Source: Xylanimonas cellulosilytica DSM 15894
GTDB taxonomy: Bacteria; Actinomycetota; Actinomycetes; Actinomycetales; Cellulomonadaceae
Assembly (NCBI RefSeq): GCF_000024965.1
Contig: NC_013530.1
Location: forward strand, 1,550,001-1,614,000
Direction of reading: 5' to 3'
Length of the DNA: 64,000 bases
Part shown: positions 54,235 to 63,977 of the stretch, in pieces
Layout: every line of letters starts with the position of its first letter
Numbering within the stretch: position 1 is the first letter of the stretch
The notes under the pieces: generated by a model
Database searches by the model: none
What the model was told of the DNA's origin: nothing
What the model saw: only the letters and a program-made list of their open reading frames with translations
Translations under genes and position numbers: made by a program

Positions 54235-55448
54235 TGCGTACCTGGCCCACGCCGGACGTCCCGCCGCTGCCCCGCACGGGCGCGCCCGCGCCCGTGCTCG
54301 TGCACGACTCGACGACGCAGTCCCTCGTGGAGGCCGCCCCCGGCGCCACCGCCACGCTCTACGCCTGCGGCATCACGCCCTACGACGCCACCCACCTCGG
54401 GCACGCCAACACCTACCTGGCGTTCGACCTGCTCCAGCGGGCGTGGCTCGACGCGGGCAAGACGGTCGTCTACACCTCGAACGTCACCGACGTCGACGAT
54501 CCCCTGCTCGAGCGCGCGACGGCGACCGGTGTCGACTGGCGCGAGCTGGCCCGCGAGCAGACCGAGCTCTACCGCACCGACATGACCGCGCTGCGCATGC
54601 TCCCGCCCGCCACCTGGACCGGTGCCGTCGAGTCCATCCCCGCCGTCGTCGAGGCCGTCACCGCCCTGCTCGACGCCGGAGCCGCCTATCGGGTCGACGC
54701 CGACGTCTACGCCGACCTCTCCGCCGACCCCGGCTTCGGCCGCGTCGCCGGGCTCGACGACGCCACCATGCGCGCCCTGTTCGCCGAGCGCGGCGGCGAC
54801 CCCGACCGCCCCGGCAAGAAGCACCCCCTCGACCCGGCGCTGTGGCGCGGCGAGCAGCCCGGCGAGCCCTCCTGGGACGGCGGCAAGCTCGGCCCTGGCC
54901 GACCCGGCTGGCACATCGAGTGCGCCGTCATCGCCCGCGACGGGCTCGGCTTGCCGTTCGACGTCCAGGGCGGGGGAGCCGACCTGCTCTTCCCGCACCA
55001 CGAGATGTCGACGTCGCACGCGCGCCTGCTCGCGGGCGGCGCCGCACGCGTCCACGTGCACGCCGGGCTGCTCGCCTACGACGGCCACAAGATGAGCAAG
55101 TCGCGCGGCAACCTCGTGTTCGTCTCCCGGCTGCTGGCGGCCGGCACCGATCCCATGACCGTCCGCCTCGCCCTGCTCGCGCACCACTACCGCGAGGAGT
55201 GGGAATGGACCGACGTCGAGCTGCGCACCGCCCAGCGGCGCCTCGACACATGGACCTCCGCGATCCTGTCCACGCACGACGACGGCGAGCCCGCCGACAC
55301 CGTGCTCGACGCCGTGCGCGCGGCCCTCGCGGCGGACCTCGACGCGCCGGCGGCGCTCGCAGCCGTCGACCGGTGGGCGGCGAACCCCGGCGGTGACGCC
55401 GGCGTCGTCGTCGCGACGGTCGACGCGCTCCTCGGGATCGAGCTGTAG
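54234..55448 (+). CDS. mshC: MshC, cysteine--GlcN-inositol ligase of mycothiol synthesis
   Basis: This 404-residue ligase couples cysteine to glucosaminyl-inositol using ATP, the third step to mycothiol, the main thiol of actinobacteria. It resembles class I cysteinyl-tRNA synthetase. It has the GHAN form of the HIGH motif in [13 protein letters not shown], the zinc-site Cys in [18 protein letters not shown] and [10 protein letters not shown], and the KMSKS loop in [11 protein letters not shown]. It lacks the tRNA-anticodon domain, which separates it from CysS. It is coupled to uppP. Confidence 0.95.
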   Translation: MRTWPTPDVPPLPRTGAPAPVLVHDSTTQSLVEAAPGATATLYACGITPYDATHLGHANTYLAFDLLQRAWLDAGKTVVYTSNVTDVDDPLLERATATGVDWRELAREQTELYRTDMTALRMLPPATWTGAVESIPAVVEAVTALLDAGAAYRVDADVYADLSADPGFGRVAGLDDATMRALFAERGGDPDRPGKKHPLDPALWRGEQPGEPSWDGGKLGPGRPGWHIECAVIARDGLGLPFDVQGGGADLLFPHHEMSTSHARLLAGGAARVHVHAGLLAYDGHKMSKSRGNLVFVSRLLAAGTDPMTVRLALLAHHYREEWEWTDVELRTAQRRLDTWTSAILSTHDDGEPADTVLDAVRAALAADLDAPAALAAVDRWAANPGGDAGVVVATVDALLGIEL

Positions 55449-55458
55449 CGCCCGCCCC

Positions 55459-55480
55459 GGTGGTCGAGCTCGTCTAAACC
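55459..55480 (+). repeat. Degraded copy E of the dispersed repeat
   Basis: GGTGGTCGAGCTCGTCTAAA followed by CC keeps the first arm and part of the core but has a changed second half. It lies between the convergent mshC and PAC2 genes. Confidence 0.5.
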
Positions 55481-55484
55481 CCGC

Positions 55485-56336
55485 TCAGCCCTCCTTGCCG
55501 CTGTCGCGGCGCTTGAGCCACCGCTCGAACTCGCGCGCGATCGCGTCGCCCGAGGCCTCCGGCAGGTCCGCCGTGTCCTTGGCCTCCTCGAGCTGCTTGA
55601 CGTACTCCGCGATCTCGGCGTCCTCGCCGGCCAGCTCGTCGACGCCGTGCTGCCACGCCGTGGCGTCGTCGGGCAGCTCACCCAACGGCACCGGCTCGCC
55701 CAGCAGCTCCTCGATCCGCGCCAGGATCGCGAGCGTCGCCTTGGGCGACGGCGGGTTCGCCACGTAGTGCGGCACCGCCGCCCACAGCGACACCGACTGC
55801 AGCCCACGCTCGGACGCCGCGTGCTGCAGCACGCCCACGATCCCGGTCGGGCCCTCGTACGTGTTCGGCTCGACGTCGGGCAGCACCGCGCGCAGCCCGT
55901 CGGAGTCGCTCGTCGCGGTCAGCGGGATCGGCCGCGTGTGCGGCACGTCCGCGAGCAGCGCGCCCAGGGTCACGACGGTGCGGACCCCGTGCTCCTCGGC
56001 CAGGTCGAGCAGCTCGGTGCAGTACCGCCGCCACCGCATCGACGGCTCGATGCCGTGCACGAGCACCACCTTGCGGTGCGGGAGCTGGGCGACCCACACC
56101 GTCGTCGCCGGCCAGGTGATCTGGCGCTTCCCGTCTGGCCCCAGACCCACGATCGGGCGGTTCACCTGGAAGTCGTGGTACTCCTCCGGGTCGAGCTCGC
56201 CGACCTGCTGCGCACCCCAGACCTCGCCGAGGTGCTCCAACGCACCCGTCGCCGCGCTTCCCGCGTCGTTCCAGCCCTCGAAGGCGGCGATCAGCACCGT
56301 GTTGCGGGCGGTGTGCCGCCCGGTCGGGGAGGTCAT
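55485..56336 (-). CDS. PAC2 family protein
   Basis: The 283-residue protein belongs to the PAC2 (proteasome assembly chaperone-like) family. It has LIAAFEGWNDAGSAATGALEHL at the start, EYHDFQVNRPIV and GIEPSMRWRRYC, and the VPHYVANPPSPKATLAIL segment. Eukaryotic PAC2 assists 20S proteasome assembly; the actinobacterial members are common in species with Pup but their role is unknown. The Pup-proteasome genes lie 4-8 kb away in this window. The ATG follows TAGTGT by six bases (leaderless). Confidence 0.9.
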   Translation of the reverse strand: MTSPTGRHTARNTVLIAAFEGWNDAGSAATGALEHLGEVWGAQQVGELDPEEYHDFQVNRPIVGLGPDGKRQITWPATTVWVAQLPHRKVVLVHGIEPSMRWRRYCTELLDLAEEHGVRTVVTLGALLADVPHTRPIPLTATSDSDGLRAVLPDVEPNTYEGPTGIVGVLQHAASERGLQSVSLWAAVPHYVANPPSPKATLAILARIEELLGEPVPLGELPDDATAWQHGVDELAGEDAEIAEYVKQLEEAKDTADLPEASGDAIAREFERWLKRRDSGKEG

Positions 56337-56400
56337 CAGCCCACACTAGGGCGTTACAGTCTCTTGCGTCCCCATCACGTCCCCCGTCTGGAGCACGCCT

Positions 56401-57102
56401 GTGACCACCGCGCCCGCGACCACCGCCGCGTCGACGGGCACGCTGCCCGCCGCCGTGCTCTGGGACATGGACGGCACCCTCGTCGACACCGAGCCGTACT
56501 GGATCGCCGCCGAGCACGAGCTCGTCGACGCCCACGGCGGCACCTGGTCCCACGAGCAGGCGCTCCAGCTCGTCGGCAACTCGCTCCCCGCCTCCGCGCG
56601 CATCCTCCAGGCCGCCGGCGTGCGGCTGGGCGAGGCGGAGATCGTCGAGTTCCTGCTCGACCGCGTCGTCGCGTCGGTCCGCACCCACGTGCCGTGGCGG
56701 CCCGGTGCCCGCGAGCTGCTGCGAACGGTCGCGGACGCGGGCGTTCCCTGCGCGCTCGTCACGATGTCCTACCGGCGGTTCGCGGCCGAGGTCGTCGCGC
56801 AGACCGACGGCGCGTTGCGCGTCGTCGTCACCGGGGACGACGTCGCCCACGGCAAGCCCCACCCGGAGGCCTATCTGACTGCCGCCGAGCGGCTGGGCGT
56901 GCCCATCGACGAGTGCGTCGCCATCGAAGACTCGCCGACCGGCATCGCCTCGGCCCTCGCGTCGGGCGCGCGGACGCTCGGCGTCGAGGCGGTCGTGCCC
57001 GTGCCGCCGCAGCCCGGCCTCAGCCGCGCGAGGTCGCTCGAGCAGGTGTCGTTGCGAACGCTGGCCCAGCTCCACGCGGGCCACGTCATCGACCTCACCT
57101 GA
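56401..57102 (+). CDS. HAD-superfamily phosphatase (beta-phosphoglucomutase-like)
   Basis: This 233-residue hydrolase has motif I DMDGTLVDTEP with the nucleophile Asp, motif II in CALVTMSYRR, motif III Lys in HGKPHPEAY and motif IV EDSPTGIASALASGA. The cap is alpha-helical as in the PGM-like subclass. The substrate is unknown. The GTG at 56401 comes about 40 bases after a TACAGT element; the divergent PAC2 gene lies on the other side. Confidence 0.92.
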   Translation: MTTAPATTAASTGTLPAAVLWDMDGTLVDTEPYWIAAEHELVDAHGGTWSHEQALQLVGNSLPASARILQAAGVRLGEAEIVEFLLDRVVASVRTHVPWRPGARELLRTVADAGVPCALVTMSYRRFAAEVVAQTDGALRVVVTGDDVAHGKPHPEAYLTAAERLGVPIDECVAIEDSPTGIASALASGARTLGVEAVVPVPPQPGLSRARSLEQVSLRTLAQLHAGHVIDLT

Positions 57103-57108
57103 GACGCG

Positions 57109-58017
57109 TCAGGCCAGGCCCAGGCGTTCTGCCGCCAGCGCCGGGTCGAGCTCGGGCGGGGTGCCCTCGAACTCGGGGCAGACGGCCTGGTGCGCGCACC
57201 AGCCGCACAGGGCGGACCGGCGGGGCCGGAACTCGCCCGCGTGCCCGGCCTTCTCGATCGCCGCCCACAGGGCGCGCACCTTCTGCTCGGTGAGCTCCAG
57301 CTCCCGTTCGCGCGGCTCGGCGCGCAGCACCTGCCCGTCGCCCAGGTAGACGAGCTGGAGCATCTTGGGCAGCACGCCGCGTTCACGCCACAGCACCAGG
57401 CCGTAGAACCGCATCTGGAACAGCGCGTTCGACTCGTACCCCGGCCGCGGGGACTTGCCGGTCTTGTAGTCGACGACGCGCAGCGCGCCGTCGGGGGCGA
57501 CGTCGAGGCGGTCGACGATGCCGCGCAGCAGCGGCCCGTCGGCCAGGCGGTGCTCGACGCGCAGCTCGCGCGCCTCGGGCTGCAGCCGGTTCGGGTCCTC
57601 GAGCGTGAAGTAGGTGTGCAGCAGCCGGCCGGCGCCGCCGAACCAGTCCTCCTCGGTCCACCCGTCGCCCGCCGTGAGCTCCTGGTACCGCGGCTCGGAC
57701 TCGAGGAGCCGGCGCCACTCGTCCGGCACCAGACGGAGCGCGGCGTCGGGCGTGCGCTCGCCCAGCGGGGCGTCGTAGAGCCGCTCCAGCACGGAGTGCA
57801 CGAGGGTGCCGCGGGCCGCGGCCGGCGACGGCGGCTCGGGCAGCCGGTCGATCATACGGAAGCGGAACAGCAGCGGGCACTGCATGAAGTCGTTCGCGCG
57901 CGACGGCGAGAGGGCGGGGGACCGCGGGGAGGCCGCGACGGGCTCGACGGGCCTGACGGCTTCGGCGGGCTCGACGGGCTCGACGGGCTGGGCACGCACC
58001 GGAAGGATCGTCGTCAC
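57109..58017 (-). CDS. PD-(D/E)XK nuclease of the RecB/Cas4 type with probable Fe-S cluster
   Basis: This 302-residue protein has the nuclease motifs HSVLERLY (motif I His), GIVDRLDVAPDGALRVVDYKTG (Asp and D-x-K core) and QMRFYGLVLW. Four Cys fit an AddB/Cas4-type 4Fe-4S site: one in DFMQCPLLFRF and three as CX2CX5C in CGWCAHQAVC. No helicase domain is present. The first 30 residues are a Pro/Val/Glu repeat (PVEPVEPAEAVRPVEP). The family acts in end processing of DNA; many actinobacteria carry such a stand-alone gene. The GTG follows TAGGGT by six bases. Confidence 0.88.
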   Translation of the reverse strand: MTTILPVRAQPVEPVEPAEAVRPVEPVAASPRSPALSPSRANDFMQCPLLFRFRMIDRLPEPPSPAAARGTLVHSVLERLYDAPLGERTPDAALRLVPDEWRRLLESEPRYQELTAGDGWTEEDWFGGAGRLLHTYFTLEDPNRLQPEARELRVEHRLADGPLLRGIVDRLDVAPDGALRVVDYKTGKSPRPGYESNALFQMRFYGLVLWRERGVLPKMLQLVYLGDGQVLRAEPRERELELTEQKVRALWAAIEKAGHAGEFRPRRSALCGWCAHQAVCPEFEGTPPELDPALAAERLGLA

Positions 58018-58089
58018 GCGACCACCCTAGGCGGGCGCACCGACAGACCCGCCGAGGCTGTGCACAGCGCGCCCCGATACGCTGCGCCG

Positions 58090-59220
58090 GTGACCTCCGA
58101 ACAGCACCGTTCCCGCGGCTGGGTGATCGGCCGCCTCGCCGGCGCGCCCGTGATCGTGACCCCCTCCTGGTTCGTCGCGGCGGCGGTGCTCACGGTCGTC
58201 TTCGCGCCGACGGTGCGCCGCTTCGCCCCCGGTCTCGCGACCGGCGGCGTCCTGGTGGTCGCGTTCGCGTTCGTGCTGCTGCTGTTCGCCAGCGTGTTCT
58301 GCCACGAGGCCGCGCACGCGTTCGTCGCCCGGTCGCGCGGGCACCGGGTCACCGAGCTCGCCATGACGCTGTGGGGCGGCCACACCGCCTATACGGGCAC
58401 GCAGCGGCGTCCGCTCGACGGGGTGCTCGTCGCCGTCGTCGGGCCGGTCACCAACCTGGTGCTCGCGGGCGGCTTCTGGCTCGCCTTCCAGGCCACCCCC
58501 ACCGCGTCCGTCCCGGCGCTGCTGCTGTACGCGGCGTTCTTCTCCAACGTGTTCGTGGGCGTGTTCAACCTGCTGCCGGGCCTGCCGCTCGACGGCGGGC
58601 AGATCCTCGAGGCGTTCGTGTGGAAGGCGACCGGCTCCCGCCGCCGCGGCACGATCGCCGCCGGGTGGATCGGCCGCGTCGTGGCCGTCGGCGTGCTCGC
58701 CTGGGCGCTGGTGCTGCCCGTGCTGCGCGGCAGCGCACCGTCCGTCACCACCGTCATCTGGTCGGCGGTCGTCGGGGCGTTCCTGTGGCAGGGCGCCGGC
58801 GACGCCATGACCGCCGCCCGGCGGCGCGAGATCGTGGACGCCCTGGTGGTGGGTCCGCTCGCGGGCCGCGCCGTCGCCGTCGCCACCGGCACCAGCCTCG
58901 CCGACGCCGCCCGCATCGTGTCGGGCGTCCCGGACGCCTCCCTCGTCGTCGTCGACACCGCCGGGGCTCCGCTCGGCTGGGTGGACCCGGCCGCTGCCGC
59001 CACGGTGCCGCCCGCCGTCGCGGGCACGACGCCGGTGGACGCCGCCGTCGTGCCCTTCCCGCCCGGGTCCGCCGTCGAGGCGAGCCTGGCCGGGTCGAGC
59101 CTGCTCGAGCACCTGGCGGCGACGTCCGCCGGGGCGCGTGTCGTGCCCGTCGTCGAGCACGGGCGCGTCACCGGGGTGCTCGACGTCGCCCGCGTGGCGG
59201 CCGCGTTGCGCCCTTCCTGA
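58090..59220 (+). CDS. M50 (site-2 protease-like) metalloprotease with CBS-type region
   Basis: This 376-residue membrane protein has the intramembrane zinc motif FCHEAAHAF (about residues 60-68) and the second site NLLPGLPLDGGQ with the Asp ligand. About six helices are present. The C-terminal 150 residues are soluble and look like a CBS-domain pair (GTSLADAARIVSGVPDASLVVVD, VVEHGRVTGVLD). Such proteases cut membrane-bound substrates inside the bilayer, often anti-sigma factors; the target is unknown. The GTG follows TACGCT by six bases. A 13-base direct repeat (CCTGAGAACCCGG) lies at its stop. Confidence 0.92.
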   Translation: MTSEQHRSRGWVIGRLAGAPVIVTPSWFVAAAVLTVVFAPTVRRFAPGLATGGVLVVAFAFVLLLFASVFCHEAAHAFVARSRGHRVTELAMTLWGGHTAYTGTQRRPLDGVLVAVVGPVTNLVLAGGFWLAFQATPTASVPALLLYAAFFSNVFVGVFNLLPGLPLDGGQILEAFVWKATGSRRRGTIAAGWIGRVVAVGVLAWALVLPVLRGSAPSVTTVIWSAVVGAFLWQGAGDAMTAARRREIVDALVVGPLAGRAVAVATGTSLADAARIVSGVPDASLVVVDTAGAPLGWVDPAAAATVPPAVAGTTPVDAAVVPFPPGSAVEASLAGSSLLEHLAATSAGARVVPVVEHGRVTGVLDVARVAAALRPS

Positions 59221-59274
59221 GAACCCGGTGCCTGAGAACCCGGGGCTCCGCCCCTCCCGGTAGGCTCGACCGCC

Positions 59275-60279
59275 GTGACCACCACTCCTGAGGGCCCCAC
59301 GGGTTCCGCGCTGCGCCGCGGCCCCCTCCGCGTCGGCGACAAGGTCCAGCTGACCGACCCGCGCGGGCGCATGCACACCATCGAGCTCAAGCCGGGTGCC
59401 ACGTTCCACACCCACAAGGGCTACTTCAAGCACGAGGACCTCATCGGCAAGCCCGAGGGCTGGGTGGTCACGAACACCGCCGACGTCGAGTACCTCGCGC
59501 TGCGCCCGCTGCTGAGCGACTACGTGCTGTCCATGCCGCGCGGCGCCGCCGTCGTCTACCCCAAGGACGCCGGGCAGATCGTGCAGATGGCGGACATCTA
59601 CCCGGGCGCCGTGGTGGTCGAGGCAGGCGTCGGCTCGGGTGCGCTGACCATGTCGCTGCTGCGCGCCGTCGGCGACGGCGGCACCCTGCACTCGATCGAG
59701 CGCCGCGACGAGTTCGCCGCCGTCGCCAAGGGCAACGTCGAGACGTTCTTCGGTGGCGAGCACCCCGCCTGGCACCTGCACTCGGGCGACTTCGCCGACG
59801 TCGTCGTCCAGGTGGCCGCCCCCGGCACGGTGGACCGCGTCGTGCTGGACATGCTCGCGCCGTGGGAGAACCTCGACGCGACCGCCACCGTGCTGTCCCC
59901 GGGCGGCGTGTTCCTCGCCTACGTGGCCACCGCTACGCAGCTCTCGCGCCTCGCCGAGGACCTGCGCGCCGACGGCCGGTTCGCGGAGCCCGTCGCCTGG
60001 GAGTCCATGGTGCGCGGCTGGCACCTCGAGGGTCTGGCGGTGCGCCCGCAGCACCGCATGATCGGGCACACCGGGTTTCTGCTCACCTCGCGCCGTCTGG
60101 CCGACGGCGTCGTGCCGCCCGAGCGCAAGCGCCGCCCGGCGAAGGGCTCGTACCCGGCCGACGCCGCGGAGCAGGAGTGGAGCGAGGAGGACCTCGGCGA
60201 ACGCCCCGTCTCGGACAAGAAGCTCCGCAAGGTCGTGCGGGGGTTCACGCCGCAGACCGGGGCGCCCGACGCCGGCTGA
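59275..60279 (+). CDS. TrmI-type tRNA (adenine-58-N1) methyltransferase
   Basis: This 334-residue enzyme methylates A58 in the T-loop of tRNA with S-adenosylmethionine. An N-terminal barrel (KVQLTDPRGRMHTIELKPGATFHTHKGYFKHEDLIGK) precedes the Rossmann domain with VVVEAGVGSGALTMSLL, DRVVLDMLAPWE and the MVRGWHLEGLAVRPQHRMIGHTGFL block. The long charged tail (about 285-334) is common in actinobacteria. The GTG at 59275 follows TAGGCT by eight bases. In actinobacteria this gene commonly precedes arc/mpa, as here. Confidence 0.93.
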   Translation: MTTTPEGPTGSALRRGPLRVGDKVQLTDPRGRMHTIELKPGATFHTHKGYFKHEDLIGKPEGWVVTNTADVEYLALRPLLSDYVLSMPRGAAVVYPKDAGQIVQMADIYPGAVVVEAGVGSGALTMSLLRAVGDGGTLHSIERRDEFAAVAKGNVETFFGGEHPAWHLHSGDFADVVVQVAAPGTVDRVVLDMLAPWENLDATATVLSPGGVFLAYVATATQLSRLAEDLRADGRFAEPVAWESMVRGWHLEGLAVRPQHRMIGHTGFLLTSRRLADGVVPPERKRRPAKGSYPADAAEQEWSEEDLGERPVSDKKLRKVVRGFTPQTGAPDAG

Positions 60280-60402
60280 GACCGCTCGCCGCGGGTCCGT
60301 GTGGCGAAACGCGACGGAATCTCCTGCGTGGCCGTCCGCGTTCCCGCATAGGGTGCTGTTCCCGGGGGTCTGGTCCTCCGGGGTGCAGGAGAGGGGACCC
60401 GC

Positions 60403-62034
60403 ATGACCGAGAACCCTGGTACGACCGGCAACGCCGGTCAGAACGCCCAGCTCGCGCTGCTCGCCGCCAAGAACGAGCGGCTCGCGGACGCGCTGCGGGC
60501 AGCCCGCGAGCAGATCGTGGAGCTGCGCACCCAGATCGACGAGCTCGCCAAGCCGCCGGGGACGTACGCGACGTTCCTCGCCGCCCACGACGACGGGACG
60601 GTCGACATCTCGTCCGCCGGCCGCAAGATGCACGTCGGCGCGAGCCCCGCGCTCGACGTGGACCGGCTCCAGCCCGGCCAGGAGGTCAAGCTCAACGAGG
60701 CCATGACGGTGGTCGAGGCCGGCGGCTTCGAGCGCCTCGGCGAGCTGGTCACGGTCAAGGAGGTGCTGGACGGGGACCGGGTGCTCGTGGTCGGACGCGC
60801 GGACGAGGAGCGCGTGGTCCGCCTCGCCGGGTCGGTGCGCGACCTCCCGCTGCGCGTGGGCGACTCGCTCACGGTCGACGTGCGGTCCGGGTTCGTGTTC
60901 GAGGTGGTGCCCAAGTCCGAGGTCGAGGAGCTCGTCCTCGAAGAGGTCCCCGACATCAGGTACGAGGACATCGGCGGCCTGGGCAAGCAGATCGAGGCGA
61001 TCCGCGACGCCGTCGAGCTGCCGTTCGCCCACCCCGACCTGTTTCGCGAGCACGGCCTGCGCCCGCCCAAGGGGGTGCTGCTCTACGGCCCGCCGGGGTG
61101 CGGCAAGACGCTCATCGCCAAGGCGGTCGCGGCGTCACTGGCCGGCATGGTGGACCCGCACGGCACGGAGGGTGCGACGTCGTACTTCCTCAACGTCAAG
61201 GGCCCCGAGCTGCTCAACAAGTACGTCGGCGAGACCGAGCGGCACATCCGCCTGATCTTCGCCCGCGCCCGCGAGAAGGCGTCCCAGGGCATGCCCGTGG
61301 TCGTGTTCTTCGACGAGATGGAGTCGCTGTTCCGCACGCGCGGCACGGGGTTGTCCTCCGACGTCGAGACCACGATCGTGCCGCAGCTCCTCGCCGAGAT
61401 CGACGGCGTCGAGCGGCTCGACAACGTCATCGTCATCGGTGCCTCCAACCGGGAGGACATGATCGACCCGGCGATCCTGCGCCCCGGGCGCCTCGACGTG
61501 AAGATCAAGATCGAGCGGCCGGACGCCGAGGGCGCGCAGGAGATCTTCGGCAAGTACCTCACGCCCGACCTGCCCATCCACGCCGACGACCTGGCGGTGC
61601 ACGGCGGGGACCTGGCCGCCACCGTGGCATCGATGATCCGCTCCGTCGTCGAGCGCATGTACGCCGAGGACGAGGAGAACCAGTTCCTGGAGGTCACCTA
61701 CGCCTCGGGCGACAAGGAGATCCTGTACTTCAAGGACTTCAACTCCGGCGCGATGATCCAGAACGTCGTCGACCGCGCGAAGAAGACGGCCATCAAGGAC
61801 TTCCTGGCCACCGGCCAGCGCGGCATCCGGGTGGACCACCTGCTGACCGCGTGCGTGGACGAGTTCAAGGAGAACGAGGACCTGCCCAACACCACCAACC
61901 CCGACGACTGGGCCCGCATCAGCGGTAAGAAGGGCGAGCGGATCGTGTTCATCCGCTCGATAGTCCAGAAGAAGGGCGAGCAGGGGTCGCCGCGCACCAT
62001 CGAGCAGGTCACGAGCACGGGGCAGTACCTGTGA
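60403..62034 (+). CDS. arc: ARC/Mpa, proteasome-associated AAA+ ATPase
   Basis: The 543-residue unfoldase has an N-terminal coiled coil (about 18-52) that binds Pup, then two OB folds (about 55-180). The AAA domain has Walker A GPPGCGKT, Walker [10 protein letters not shown] and the second region [17 protein letters not shown]. The C-terminus TSTGQYL carries the Gln-Tyr-Leu motif needed to dock on the 20S proteasome. It unfolds pupylated proteins. GGAGAGGGG precedes the ATG. It is followed by dop after seven bases. No 20S subunit gene is inside the window. Confidence 0.97.
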
Positions 62035-62041
62035 GGCGGCG

Positions 62042-63679
62042 GTGACGGTCCGGCGGGTCATGGGCATCGAGACCGAGTACGGCGTCCTCGCCACCGGTCC
62101 GTCGGGTGCTGCACGCCCCGCCGCGAACCCGATGCTCCTCTCGTCGCAGGTGGTTACCACGTACCGCGCCCTCGTGGCGCGGGCGGGGGCCCGCCCGGCC
62201 GCACGCTGGGACTACGACGACGAGGACCCGCTCGCGGACGCCCGCGGGTTCCACGTGCGGCGGTCGGCGGCGCACCCGTCGATGCTCACCGACGACCCGG
62301 CGCGGCCGGCTCCGCCTGGGCCGGCGGCCGAGGTCGCCCGCCCCGACCTCGAGGAGGCGGACGACCCGAGCGCGGCGAACTGCATCCTGACCAACGGCGC
62401 CCGGCTCTACGTCGACCACGCGCACCCGGAGTACTCGTCGCCGGAGGTCACCAGCCCGCGCGACGGCGTGCTGTGGGACGTCGCGGGGGAGCGGGTCATG
62501 CTCGCCGCGAGCCGCGCCGCCTCGGCCCTGCCGGGCGGGCAGGGCATCGTGCTCTACAAGAACAACGTCGACGGCAAGGGCGCGTCCTACGGCACCCACG
62601 AGAACTACCTCGTGGACCGTGCGGTGCCGTTCGCCGTGCTCGCCGAGCTGCTGATCCCGTTCCTGGTCACGCGGCAGGTCTTCGCGGGCTCGGGGCGCGT
62701 CGGGCTGGGGCCGACCGGCGACGAGGCGGGGTTCCAGCTCACGCAGCGCGCCGACTACATCGAGGCCGAGGTGGGCCTGGAGACGACGCTGCGGCGCCCC
62801 ATCGTGAACACGCGCGACGAGCCGCACGCCGACCGCACCCGCTGGCGGCGCCTGCACCTGATCCTCGGCGACGCGAACCTCTTCGAGGTCGCCACGTATC
62901 TCAAGCTGGGCACGACGTCGCTCGTGCTGTGGGTGCTCGAGCACCTGGACGAGCTCGCGGACCGTGGCCTGCGCGCGCGCGAGGACCTCGCGGCGCTGCG
63001 GCTGGCCGACCCGGTGGCGGACGTGCAGCGGGTCTCGCGCGACATCGACCTGGTCGCCAAGCTCGAGCTCGCGGACGGGCGCACCATGTCGGCGATCGAG
63101 GTCCAGGAGGCGTACGCCGGCGTCGTCGCGCGGGCGCTCGACCTGCTCGGGCCCGGGCCGGACGCCGACACCGAGACGTACGCGGTGCTCGACCGGTGGC
63201 GCTCGGTGCTCGCGCGGCTGCGCACCGACCCGCAGTCGTGCGCCCGCGAGGTCGAGTGGATCGCCAAGCGGCGCCTGCTGGACGGGATGCGGCGCCGCGA
63301 CGGGCTCGCCTGGGACCACCCCCGCCTGCACGCTCTGGACCTGCAGTGGTCGGACGTGCGCCCTGAACGGTCGATCTATCAGCGGTTGCTGGCCGGCGGT
63401 GCCGTGGAGCGGCTGGTCGACGAGGAGGCAGTCGCCGACGCCGTCCACCACGCGCCCACGGACACCCGCGCGTACTTCCGCGGCGAGGTGATGGCCCGCT
63501 TCCCGGACCAGGTCTCGGCCGCGAGCTGGGACTCGGTGATCTTCGACGTCCCGGGCGCCACCGCGCTCCAGCGCGTGCCGATGCTCGACCCCCTGCGCGG
63601 CACGCGGGGCCACATCGGTGCGCTGCTCGACGCGAGCGACGACGTCGGGGCGCTGCTGGCGGGCCTACGCGGCGAGTGA
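62042..63679 (+). CDS. dop: Dop, deamidase/depupylase of Pup
   Basis: This 545-residue enzyme belongs to the glutamine-synthetase-like Pup ligase family. It begins VRRVMGIETEYGVLA with the active-site Asp/Glu region. Further parts are ILTNGARLYVDHAHPEYSSPE, LYKNNVDGKGASYGTHENYL, HLILGDANLFEVATYLKLGTT and FFR-like RAYFRGEVMARFP. The GRGL-type insert region DDEDPLADARGFHVRRS supports Dop rather than PafA. It converts Pup-Gln to Pup-Glu and also removes Pup from proteins. It starts with GTG seven bases after arc and is followed by pup. Confidence 0.95.
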   Translation: MTVRRVMGIETEYGVLATGPSGAARPAANPMLLSSQVVTTYRALVARAGARPAARWDYDDEDPLADARGFHVRRSAAHPSMLTDDPARPAPPGPAAEVARPDLEEADDPSAANCILTNGARLYVDHAHPEYSSPEVTSPRDGVLWDVAGERVMLAASRAASALPGGQGIVLYKNNVDGKGASYGTHENYLVDRAVPFAVLAELLIPFLVTRQVFAGSGRVGLGPTGDEAGFQLTQRADYIEAEVGLETTLRRPIVNTRDEPHADRTRWRRLHLILGDANLFEVATYLKLGTTSLVLWVLEHLDELADRGLRAREDLAALRLADPVADVQRVSRDIDLVAKLELADGRTMSAIEVQEAYAGVVARALDLLGPGPDADTETYAVLDRWRSVLARLRTDPQSCAREVEWIAKRRLLDGMRRRDGLAWDHPRLHALDLQWSDVRPERSIYQRLLAGGAVERLVDEEAVADAVHHAPTDTRAYFRGEVMARFPDQVSAASWDSVIFDVPGATALQRVPMLDPLRGTRGHIGALLDASDDVGALLAGLRGE

Positions 63680-63770
63680 AACGCGGGCGCGGCGCACCAC
63701 GGACCGGCGTCGTCGGCATAGGGTGAGCCGTAGGTTCGAAGCACGCTTCAGCCGGCTCCAGGAGGTTGTC

Positions 63771-63977
63771 ATGGCAGGCCAGGAACGCATCACCCCGCAG
63801 CACGAGGACCGCACGCCCGACGACGACGCGGCCGCCCCGGCCCCCGACGGTCAGGCGCGCGCGGCCGCGCAGGATCGCGACGCGGAGGTCGACGCGCTGC
63901 TCGACGAGATCGACGACGTGCTGGAGAGCAACGCGGAGCAGTTCGTCCGTGGCTTCGTCCAGAAGGGCGGCCAATGA
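63771..63977 (+). CDS. pup: Pup, prokaryotic ubiquitin-like protein
   Basis: This 68-residue, mostly disordered acidic protein ends RGFVQKGGQ. The terminal Gln must be deamidated to Glu by Dop before PafA ligates it to substrate Lys. DAEVDALLDEIDDVLESNAEQFVRGF is the ARC-binding helix. CCAGGAGG precedes the ATG. The stop overlaps the ATG of the next gene (ATGA). Together with ARC and Dop this forms the Pup-proteasome locus. Confidence 0.97.
   Translation: MAGQERITPQHEDRTPDDDAAAPAPDGQARAAAQDRDAEVDALLDEIDDVLESNAEQFVRGFVQKGGQ

Noticed and set aside
54234-55448. Annotation as cysteinyl-tRNA synthetase
   Set aside because: The length (404 residues), the missing C-terminal tRNA-binding part and the sequence around [17 protein letters not shown] fit MshC.
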